This document shows, one piece after another, positions 43,101-55,100 of a DNA stretch of 64,000 nucleotides. The position numbers and the translations under genes were made by a program. Below the pieces are notes generated by a model. That model ran no database searches and had not been told where the DNA came from. It saw only the letters and a list, made by a program, of their open reading frames with translations. The stretch's first letter is position 1; each line of letters starts with the position of its first letter. Source of the DNA: Rhabdornis inornatus. Its lineage: Eukaryota; Chordata; Aves; Passeriformes; Rhabdornithidae. The stretch is taken from assembly GCA_013397075.1 (NCBI GenBank), contig VWZS01009947.1, positions 1,426,001-1,490,000 on the forward strand. The letters are read 5' to 3'.

Positions 43101-46100
43101 GACTGAACCGGCCTAAGCACAAATTATCTACAAATTGCAGACTGGCTAAATTAATAGAAAAGTAGTTTGCAAGAAGGAAATTAAAAAGAAATAGAAAAAT
43201 GTTAGCAATGAGCACTCTATGCCTTGTCTCTGACTTCTCACATCCACAAATGTGCTGGCAGTACACTGTCAAAATCCTCAGCTCATAGGACTGTATAATA
43301 AGGACTGAAGCAGTAACACAGTTTTAAAATGACAGTTTAAAAAACAATATTGGTTCTTTTTCTTACCACGATCATTAACATAAAACTCATAAATAGTTTG
43401 ATTGCTGCCACGAGGGATTTTTGGTAAGTCTAATTTATTATCATGAGCTCTAATGAAGGCTTCAAGTTTATCTCTACTGTCCAGCTCCAGAAGGGCGCCT
43501 AAACTCCACATTATTGCAAAGTTGAACAATCTATGCAGTCGTTGTGTACCATGATCTTCCTTCGATGGAATCAAGCCCTCCAGAAGATTAATAGACTGAA
43601 AATATTTTAAAATATGCATTTAGAAAATATTACATAATCGCTTTTTATTTACCCATATATGTATGCACATGAATTATTTATGTGTATTCAAAATTTAAAT
43701 CAATACAGATTACCAAAAAATACCAAACATAAAATTCAGAACAACAAACCAAATAAAATTTATTAAAGATAGCTATATAGGACTGAACAAAATTTTCAAA
43801 ATTACTTAAGTAATTTGATCAATTTTAAATTATGCCTAGAAAATAAATGTCATTTATGAGCTAGGGTAACAAAACTTTCTAAGGGATTTTATAATACTCA
43901 GAACTACAAGAATACACAAAGCTTAGCCATTTCTTTCCATTTTTAAGCATGGAAGAATTTTCAGCATCTGTCTGATGCATTTATCTCAATTATGGTACAG
44001 TTTATGTATCTATCACATTAACTTCCATTTTTTTAATTTTTAAAATAATAGATTCAATTATTCTATTATGTGATTGTTTCACTCTGTTTCTAAGGAACTA
44101 GAGTCCAGATTCCAGAAAAATAGTAACTTGTTATCTACAATTTTGTGATGTTGCTTATGAATCCGGATGTCAGACTGTTAGGTAACCCTATTCGTACTCC
44201 CTTTCTATAAAAGACAGTGTGTAGCATATTGTTTCAAAATACATCTTTTCACAGTGAAACAGATTTTCAGTCTGCTCTTGGAATTAGTACTCTTTATGCT
44301 GTCTTGCATCTCATATTTGGAGAGGGAAGTAATACAGTAACACATACTTCAATTGCTTGCCCAGCATTTCATTTGCAACAGCGGCCAGAAGTGGAAAAGA
44401 GCAGAATGAAACAATCTCTCCTGGCTCTTGATGGTGCTGGGGTAGTACTGCCTGTTGGTACCCTCTTCAGCTTGTGACTTTCTGAACAAGACACACTTTT
44501 TCTGCTTTTATAATCCCATGTGGTTTTTTCCACCCTGAAAATAGCAAGACTGGTCTTGAGCCTACATAAACTTTTATTGTCTATTACAACCTTTGGCAAG
44601 ATGTCCCATAGGTCTGCTATTCATGGCACTGAACAGTTTGTTTTCTTCCTGCGTGAACTCCTTCATGCTTATCTTCACTGAATTTCATTTGCCATTTTAT
44701 TACCTATTTATTCAGTCTCATAAAGTCTGTCTACAGTTCTTCATGGTTAGTTGTTTTGTCCTTAATACCCTGAATAATCTAGTATCATCAATAAATTTCT
44801 TCACCTAAAACTTTTCCAAATTGTTTATGAACATTTTGAACAGCACTGATCCCAGCAAAGGTACCTCAGGATCAGTGATAACTTCTGTCTTTCCTGAGAA
44901 CTGATAATTCAGTCACACATTTCCTATCTTCCAATACATTGTTTAACTAGAAATGAAACTCCTGCTATGACTATTTAGCATCGATGTAAATGCCTAGTAA
45001 AGAATGATGTAGTCATTGATATAGTCTGCATGAAGGATCAGATGAAACCTCTGATCCTTCATGCAGACTATATCAATTAGATCTCCTTCAGCTACAAGTT
45101 TACTGTCTTTTCCAACAGGCTAGTAAGGCAGGATAAATCTAAACAAAAATCTGGTGCTGAATCTCCTGAGGTAAATGATATTTGTCTACCTAATGAGGTG
45201 GGCCAGAGGATGCATAAAGACTTAGAAAGTCAGTGGAAATTACAAGGAGGAAAATAAAGGTGAGATCACATTTATATGAAGCCACTATAAACCTGTTGTA
45301 CATGAATAGGCAACTCAAATCGTGAATGCTAACAAATGGCACATAGGTACATTTGCATGTTTGGGTGAACATCCAAAACTGAGCTTTGGAACTCAAATAC
45401 AAGCCTGCCAGATGCATCTGCTTTGATTTGGTTGTAATTTTTGAAAATGCATGAACTAAAAAGAAGCAGCATGTCCTGAATCCTACAATTGCTAAAGAGA
45501 CACAAGACCAAACAAATCAGGAGGCTGATAAGGTACAGGGCTTCTGCTCAGAGACCATTTATGGCAAAGATGGGATTTTAAGGTACAAGGAGGGTAAAAG
45601 TCTCTGGTGTCATTGGCTCATTGATAACACAAGCATGGAGGCCTGCTAAGAGTTATTTACTTTGTCACAGATGTGACAGAAACTTAATAGAGATTTTCAT
45701 TCACACAAAGACACATTCAGTGCAGCTTAAATCAGGGAAATATTTCCCTGATCAAGCAGCATGAATAGAGCACTGGCATTTGCATGAATAGAGCACTGGC
45801 ATTTCCTAACAAGCTAATCAAAAATAACAGAAACTTTTGATCACAGGAAAAAATCTTCCATGAAGACAAGCTCAGTTCAGTCAAAGGTTTCACAGATAAG
45901 AAATGTAGAAGAAAAATAATACCTCTCTCAAAAGTGTTGTGCATTGCACATCATAAAGTGGTTAGTTCAATTGTTTCTGCCTGCGGACTTTAATTCTAAA
46001 GATACTCCAATTGCATTTGATACTGCACAGTCAAGCTCTCCAGCATTTACTGTGGCTGTTAGTTTGCAGTAAAATTCTTCACAATCTAGAAAACCTGAAA

Positions 46101-49100
46101 CTAACTCTCTAAAGAACAGCAAAAAGATACTGGGTGCAAATTCAGTAGTTGAACATTAAACTGGAGTGCTATCCAAAACATTATCTTGTCTAGACTCTTC
46201 TTCAAGGGCACCACTGAATTTTTTATGAGTGTGTCAAAATAAAAAGGAGATTACATGGACAAATGGAAAGTATGGAAACTTAGAATCTGCAAATGACAAC
46301 AGACTCATAAACGAATCAACAGGAGACATGCAGTACAGGACTGAAAATCTTGCAAAATCTGCCAAACACATATTTATAGTATTAATAAATCGCTGGTATA
46401 ATTTGGACTCCATGCAAGGTAGAATTCCAACTGATAGGAAAGGAGAGGCAAAAATTAGTACATTGACCTTGAAAGAGCTGATGGACAGAATTACACCTAT
46501 TACATCTGAAGATAAAAAGATAAACAGAATTATCATTCTCTCTCTCTGCTGACACTGCCAGGAGAGATATAGTGATCCTTACCACAGATTTTTTGGTACT
46601 AAAAGAACCAAAATGAATCCACTAGCTTATTAAACATGCACTTCTGGAAATTTACTAAAGCCTGCAAATTCCAGTCATTAGAAGACTAGTCTAGGTATGA
46701 GGTAATACAGAGAAGAAAAATTTTCTTCTGCACATATCCACATTTCCTCTTATATTGCCCAAGTAACAAATATTGATTTTGAGCTTTTCTTTGCCAGGAG
46801 ACAATATTTTCAAACTAAATTTCATGGCTATCAAATATTCTCCTTGCTGTTTCTGCACTTCAACTATTGTCAGTCAATTCACACAGACTCATGCAGTATC
46901 TGTTTTACCTGCATAATGTAGTTACATTCCAGAAGCTCCATTTTGGGGTTAAGGTTTAGTTTCATATATGTATATGCTGGTTCAAAGATTCTGTCATACA
47001 AACTTTGCAAAAGTTCAGCTTCTTGAGCAGTACGTTTTTTCAGCCATGCCTGAAAAAAACATCCACAATAATGTTCTGTATGAAATGTATAGCAAGGTAT
47101 AATAAGGAGCAGCCAGCAACAATTATCCTACCTGCAATATTGGTCTCCAGCTGAGGACAGAAGAACTGATGAAGACCATACCCATTCGAGAAACTGTTGC
47201 AGGAGAGGCATTCTCAATGTTGTGGACCTCAAATAACAGTTTACATGAAGGAGACATAGGAATTCGATCTCCATTTGCAAGAGTGAGGGTCTTGTTATCA
47301 TCCAAAACTGAATTTAAATTCTCAATCCAGATTGCGTCTACAGGACCATCTAAAACCAGAAACACATTTTCACCTGGAAAAAAAATCAAGAGAGAGATAG
47401 TTAATATCACATTGCTGAAAAAACAAGAAAATAAGTGTACAAAAGATGGTTTGGAACTTAAACATCATATAAAAATTTATTTTATTTATTGTAATTTCCG
47501 TCATTTATATGGATGCTCATTCCTGAATAAATTGCATACTTAGTTAAGGAAATATTTTGGAAACAATTGGTAGCAAATGAGGGCACAAATATACCTTTTT
47601 TGTGCTGAATATTTGGCTGGCTACTAGATAGAAACTGTGCTTTTCTCTCTCTCTACCCTCCCTCAACAGGACAAAGGGAGAGAATACAATAAAAATGTTT
47701 GTGGGCTGAGATAAACACCGGGAGATCACTTGACAGCTGTCATAGGCAAAGCAGACTCAACTTGGAAAACATTATTTTATTGCAAATTAACATAGATATG
47801 GATGATGAGAAGCCAAGACAAACACCTAGAACATCTTTACCCCACCCCATTTTCTTTCTCCAGATTCAACCTCTTTCTTCACAACCTAATCTAACTCTTC
47901 CTCCTTCCTCCTCCTGCCCCAACACTACTCTAGCAGCACAGGGAGGTTGGGCAATTTAGTGGTTTGTTGCTAAAATAAGGATTCTTTGAGCAACTAAACA
48001 AGAGACTTTGAATGTTAACAGGTCCCACTCAAGTTAATGAAACCTATGCTCGCTCCTCTGTTCTTAAAATCTGGTTATTTTTCTTATATTTTGAAATATA
48101 AACATAGATGTAAATACCTAAGTTTTAGTAATTAAATTTTAGAATTTTGGCTTCATTTGGAATACAGAAATTTTCTAATAGAGAAAACATATGCATTTCC
48201 AAAGTAAGAAATTCAACTGTCTTTTAAAATTAACACCCTTCTAGGAAGGTTCCGTAGAAGAATTCCCTTTCTTTAATATATTTATTTGTTCAGATACAAA
48301 CGAAACACTGTGAAAAGGAATTTCAGTATGCCAGTCCTAAAATATTAAAATATAAATATGGGCAATCGATGCATGTAAAACCATGAGAATAACATTATTA
48401 TAAAGACAGTGTCATTAGAACATGTTAGTCTAATTTATGATTTATCAGCTTCCAATTAACACATCTATACTGTAGAACTGAAGTGGCAAGAAAATGATCT
48501 CTTTTTTTAGTGTAGATATACTACTGATATAATAAATCTTTAAACAGATGTCCTTTCTTAAGAGGTATAATCTCATCTCATATACTCTCCATAGTTTTCC
48601 TTAAGAGGAACATTTGTGAATTCAGTATGCTTTTTTCAACATATCATTCAAGATACATTTTTATGATACCAAATGAAAAGTATTTACATACCCTTTTTGG
48701 TTTTCAGTGTTTTCCTCCACAGAGTAGAAAAGATTCCATCTGTCCAGTCATTAGTTGCAGCATCTAGTTTTCCAAACATTTGAGGAGCAGTAATAGCTTT
48801 GGGGTTCATGCGCATTTCCTTATGAGGCTGGCCACATTCTGTGAGTGCTTTCATTAATATAGTTATCACCATCGTTTTTCCAGATCCACTAGGTCCAAGT
48901 GTCATCAACCCATGACGTACTAGATTAGTTTCATACAACTATTAACAAAATCAAAATAAAATATTTAATTTAAAAATCAAAATCAAAATAAATACATGCT
49001 TTAGAAAGATTTTGCTTGCACTTAGTAGTAATTAAGATGTATTAGACTGTCATGGTTTTGATACATAGACATACAAGTTACATGCACAGGATTGAATTTA

Positions 49101-52100
49101 GCATGCATTTGCTGAATTTTAGTGTTTTGTGGAAGACTACATATCTTCAGTTCCTAATCTTTCTAGCACTAAGCAAGTTTACTATAAATGGTTCACAGAA
49201 CTAAATCTTACCTAAACTTTTAAAAGGCAATTGAAAATAGTTTTACAAGATTTGAAAAAGGCTTTTCTGTATTATTCAAAAGGAAAAATTAATAGTAGCA
49301 AAACATGAATGCTACAGAAGTATGATTAATTACTACAGTGCTCAAATACCTGAGCATATGAAACAAACATACGGACTGCACTTTCTCCAGAACTGTGTAT
49401 GGGTTTAGTTTCAGGAGAGTTCTCTACTGAATTTTCTATTTGTCTTTTAATATTAGCATTATGTTTCCCGTGGAAGTGTCAGTCTGTCTATACAAGTATG
49501 GATGAACTGAATGGCACAAAGCAGTGGTAGTCTTCCTGGGTGCCAAAATCTTCTCAGAGGAAGCATATACAGCTCTTCCTCTGCAAGCTGAACAAAGGCT
49601 TGTATCAGTCCAGGATGAAGATCTACAGGCACCACAGTGCAAGTCCCTTGCATTAATCTTCCTGGTGCACAGGAAGCATGGTGCACAGACGATCTTCAGT
49701 TTTTCCCATATTCGATGCATAGGTTCTTGGGTAAGACAGTGGTCTAGCCACTAACACATTGTTCTGACTCCTGTGATTGTGAAGAGCATTTTAGAAAAAA
49801 AAGCTTTACCTGAACAAGCTTAAGATTCCATGGTGGATGGTTAACCAATCCTGCCTCCTCAACCTGATGAGCTACTGCAGCCTGGAGCTCGTCATAGGTA
49901 CTGCTGTCCAACTGCAACCCCGGGAAGAGATCATTGATAAGACTGAGAAACAAAGGTTCATCTTCATCTATCTGAAACAAAATAGGTTATTAAATGGTTA
50001 AAGGATGGCTATCCAAAGAACGTTTCCAAGTCAAATCTAGTCTCTGTTTTAAAAGAATAAGCAGTAATAACATACTTTCTAGCTACAGAGGCTTACAGAC
50101 AGCTAACAGGAGGGCTTACTACAAAAATAGTGTTTTGAAAATGCCATCCACAAGCCATGCAAAAGGGAAATTCAGAATTGAAGGAAATTTCTCACTGAGT
50201 AGACACTGGAGTCTATTTATAAAATTGATTTGTAAACCACTTGCAGCATATATTGGAAAGAACATCCTATCTGGAAAGAAATCTTTAAAAGTCTGATTTA
50301 GTGGATACTCATAATTCAATTTACTTACACAGTGGTACAGTGGTCAGTCTGTGAACAAGTCATGACACTGCAAGTCACATGCAGAGGTAAGCCACTATTA
50401 ATCTATTTGAACTTTTGCATGATGAACACTCTTTATAAGCCTAATAAACTCTATACTGTTTAATGATAACATGAAGGTTATCATGTTTCAATTTTCAAAG
50501 AAACGAATGTTTGAGATTTTTTCTGATCTCATACAAAACCCATTAAATATCTATTAGGCTTGCCTCTACATGGTGCTAAAACATTAAATTAGATTCTTAC
50601 CAGCTTAGAAAGATTCATATCTCTTAACCCTCTCATGACAATACTTAATTCGCCTTCAGTTGGCCTGGCTCTCTTTTGAGCTCCAAGAGTCCTCAGCACT
50701 GAAAGGATATTCCTCAGACCAAAGTCATAATGGACCTAGAGAGTGGAAGAAGGCTTATGTATCAGTCACAAGCTCTCTAGCTTTATTTCATCAATATATC
50801 AAGCTTTACTTGCATATTGTATAGTACAGTTTTCCTGCCTGGAAAATGTAGGTAAAATAGGAATTGTTGCTGCTTAGGAATTATTCTGTTCAAATAAATG
50901 AAGGCTAATGAAGTTGTTTTCAGGAAGATATGTGTCTGCTATAAGGTTTTTCTTTCCCAATTTAATAATTGATTTCACCATTTATCATGCTATGTAGAAA
51001 AAAACTTTATAGCTCTGAATAGCAGGCTTCTATAAAACTAATAGTTCCATTCTAGACCATGTCTTTTCAACTAAGATATCCTAAAGCACAGACTTCAGAT
51101 CAAGGCAGTGCTAAGGGGACATGAACAATTTAAAACAAGCTAGATGTTTCTCCTGTGGTTTCCAGTTCCCAATTTCCAACTACTTACCCAAGCCCTAGAT
51201 AATTCTTACAGAAAAATTATATGACTGGGATAATTTTATTCTGGCTGACATGTTTAGGCAGAGAATCTCATGCACTTGCAACTAACTAAAATACATAATT
51301 TTTAACAAAAAAGGGTGCATCTACAATTACATATTCATGAATTAATGTAGACATTTATTTAGAGATTTTATAGAGGTATTGGTTTAAATTACATTTAAAG
51401 TACTTCAATATTTTGTAAAAGGCATGGAAATGATGTTTAAGAAACAACCCATATAACCCAAAAAGTAGGAGGCTTTACTATGTACATACAAAGGGAATAC
51501 ATAACATTACCTGCTTAGTGAGCTGCTCCTCACAAAGTTTATAAAGAACAAAGAATTTCTTAGCCAAGACCACATTATCAATAAATCCATAACTTGCAAG
51601 TTTAACCCTTATAATTATCTGAAATACAAGTATTTGTAGAAATTCTATTAGTTTCTCCTGAAGACAGGTCAGCAAATTAAAATATATTTTTCCTTTCAGT
51701 TCAGTCAGGAATTATACCTGTCTGTCTGGAACCATCATTGCAACAGTTCTAAACTGAATTTTGAGATTTTCTGGCAGTTCTTGACGTCCAGCATATCCAG
51801 GATTCTAAATACAAAAACATAATGCATCATTATTATTTGCAGTATTTAAAATAGCCTCCTTTTTATTGTTCAATTTAAAAAATGCTTGTATAAATACTCA
51901 GCAGTTTGGAGTTAGAAGTCTTGCCTATCAATTACTGTAATTTTAATCTCCCATAAAGATTGGATTGCCATCTGCCTTGGCATTAGGAAACACACTTTAA
52001 AATTTCCTGCCTACAGGAAATAGTTCCATGAAGCCACAAGAATCCTATGGCAACAAGACAGCATATTCTGAAAGTTAATATTATGGGAGATTGAAGAATT

Positions 52101-55100
52101 TTTACATATCCACGTAGGTACCCATTAGTCAAGACCTGTGTCCCTGAAAAATACCTTTCTTATATGTCCTTCTTTAACAGAATGTTCTTTTTCTTCCCCC
52201 TCCTTACAGCACCTTTCTCATTAATACTGTTAAAGTATTAATGCTACTAAAGTACTACTATGTTAATATTATTAAAACATTAGTGAATTATTAATGCATT
52301 GTTATTAGCATTATTAAAGAGATATTAGTGTTTCAATCCTCTCAGTGAGCATAGAGAATTCTCCAAGTTTGGTCAAACTCTTGGTCTGCATGGTGAATAG
52401 CAATACAGCAATGAAGGGGCATAATTATGAACTCTTTTAATAATATTAAAGTCAAAATGAAGGCATGCCATTCACGAATAATCATATTATTTATGTATGG
52501 TGCACTTTAATCTAATTCTATACTGACATTATTTTATTAATAAAACCAGTTGTTTTCACCTTGTCACTCAATCTCTATGTAGTACAATTTCTCAGTTCTT
52601 TGAAATTATTACTACACTCACCATAGTTAGGAAAATTCCAAACTCTGGGTTTAAATCTACACAGTCGCCATCAGAAAAAATGAACTGCTTTTTTTTTTCT
52701 TTTCTTGCTGTTAAAATAATATAGATTTGTTGCGCTGCTACTGACAAGACAGGCAATTCAATTCGATTGAATTCATCAAAACATCCCCAAGATCCAGACT
52801 GAGCAAGACCTAAAACAGGGAAAGAAAAAAACAATTATCTCTTTTCCTTCATGTATATTTGAATAGCTGAACTAAACGACTTTTCCTGCAAGTAATTAAA
52901 TCATATTAGTTTTATTTATTGCCCTGTAGCCAAGGCCTATCTTCTTCAAATCCAACCGACTGTTTCCATATCTGTCTGAATTAATATTAGTTGATTTATA
53001 CACAATGCTTAAAAGTAAACCAAAGTCTGAAAAAATACTTTGATAATTTTGGGCATTTGGTAAATATATTTTATAGATCATTCTGTGAATGTAGCCTTTT
53101 ATTGTAGAGCACCATTCAATTATTTGCAAAAAGCTGTACTGTTAGTCTAAAAAATTAAAAATAAGAGACTTGGAGCTACAAAACACTAGTCCTAAATGTC
53201 ACCAAAAAATGTCACTGTTTTTATTTTAAGTCCCCATTAAAAAAGTTTCTCATGTAATAGTCCAGGATATTAAGAGCATTCAAAGTGTGGATATGTCTAA
53301 GAAAGACAGAGAGAAACCCAGAGAAAGAAAAATAAATGAAAAGAGAAATCTAGAAGTACTATATTAATAACAAGAATATTTTTTGTACAGGATTATTTTC
53401 ACAGTTGCCTAATTTCTGTTTGGAAAAGTAACATGTATGTAGCATCACCTAAGAGAATAGTTTTTTCTTTCACAGTGTTTTATAAGAAAGTTTCTAACAG
53501 CATTTTTTCCCAAATGATATTAAAGTACCAGCAAGCCATGGTTTTTTTTCATGTACACAGAAACTTGCTATTTAATTTTGAATAATTTATGCAAGTAATT
53601 CAGGGTTTATTCGTGTTATGTAGTTAAGGCTAAATCACTTTAAAGACATTCTGTCATGAATTTTGTCACTCAAAGATTTTCTAAAATTTTAATGACTTTC
53701 AAATGGGCAATATGTTCATAAACCCACAGCTTTAGGCACTTTTATGCCTCTTGTTTCCCAAAACATACAATGCCATTACTCTGAAAAATGAGCTGACAGA
53801 AATCTCGTGAAGTTCAAGTCCCTTACATAGACCAGAATAACCCCATGCAGCAGGACAAGCTCTGTGCTGGCTGGGTTGCCAAACACATTTGCAGAAAATG
53901 ACCTGCTGCTGCATTTAACAGCTAATTAGGTGTGAATCAGAATTCTGCCCTTGCAGCAAGGGAAGCCAGCTGCATACTGGGCAAGAGCGCGGCCTGCAGC
54001 GTGAGGCGTATCACTGTTCACCTCTACTCCAAACTTGTGAGATAATAGCTGGAACACCACGCTCACTTGGGGGTTTTCCAGCAGAGAAGAGACATGGATG
54101 TATTTGCACGAGTGTGCCAAGTGGCTGCTGTGATGGTCAGGGGATGGAAGGAGGACAGGACACAGCGGGAGAGGCTGAGAGAACAGCACTTGTTGAGCCT
54201 GAAGAGAAAGCAAAGGGGAAAGCCCGTTGCTGTTGACAACTACATAATGGGAGGCACTGAGAAATTGGAGTCAGCCTTGTTTCAGAGGTGCAGAGGAAGA
54301 AGAGAAGACAATGGATGTGTGTTTCAATGTGGAAGATTCCAAGCCAGAAGAAGCATAAAAAATGTGATGAGGAAAACGATCAAAAAACCTGAGCAGAGGT
54401 GTTGCAGAACATCCATCCCTGGAGACAGTCAAAACCCAACACGAAAAAGCAACCGAGTGAGCACCCTGCTCTACCTGCACCTGCTAAATGACCTGTGGAA
54501 GTCTCTTCTATCCTACAGGAAGAAATCTTACCTTTGAAAATCCTGCCCAAACCTCTGAAGTCCATTTGATCAGAGCAGTTAAAGACTACTACGTATTTTC
54601 CCAGAGCCTTTCCCATGTCTTTTGTTGTTTCTGTTTTACCAGTTCCAGCTGGTCCTGCTGGAGCTCCTCCCATGTTCATTCCCAAAGCTTGTGCTAAAGT
54701 TATATAGCACCTACAAATATTAATTGATGTTACTCCATTAAATTATATTAAAGATATAAATGCTTATATATAAAATACAGATCAAGTTATACAATAGATT
54801 CTACAGCCCCTATATTGAAATGCTAATTCTTCATAAAGCAATTCCATGGATTTCAGTGCAAGAAGTTCAGAGAGGTAAAAGGCACTAAATATAACATTTA
54901 AATGCTATGTATAAAAGAAAAAAAATCCCAGCAAATCAAACTAACAACAAAAGAAACAAACCCTGGCGTTTACAAGCTAAAAACTCAATGCACATCCCAT
55001 CAAGGTATTAACTTTTCTGGCAGCTATAAAAAGAACATTCTGCTGTTGAATTCTGCTATGTCATCATATTCTGCAGCATCCTAACCTGTATACATTTAAT

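Larger units (their letters stand above)
43596..46908 (-). other. Intron between exons 18 and 19 (largest intron)
   Basis: About 3.3 kb. It holds an ancient CR1/L3-like element (about 44640-45145) with a perfect inverted repeat inside it, and a 23-bp tandem duplication (45759-45804). Short frames at 46229-46552 lie on both strands without a domain. Confidence 0.7.

Noticed and set aside
47169..47543. 124-codon plus-strand frame
   Set aside because: Its first half is the antisense shadow of exon 17.
54067..54537. 156-codon open frame on the plus strand, the longest in the window
   Set aside because: It lies in a diverged antisense CR1 copy, shows no domain, and runs into the splice donor of exon 10.
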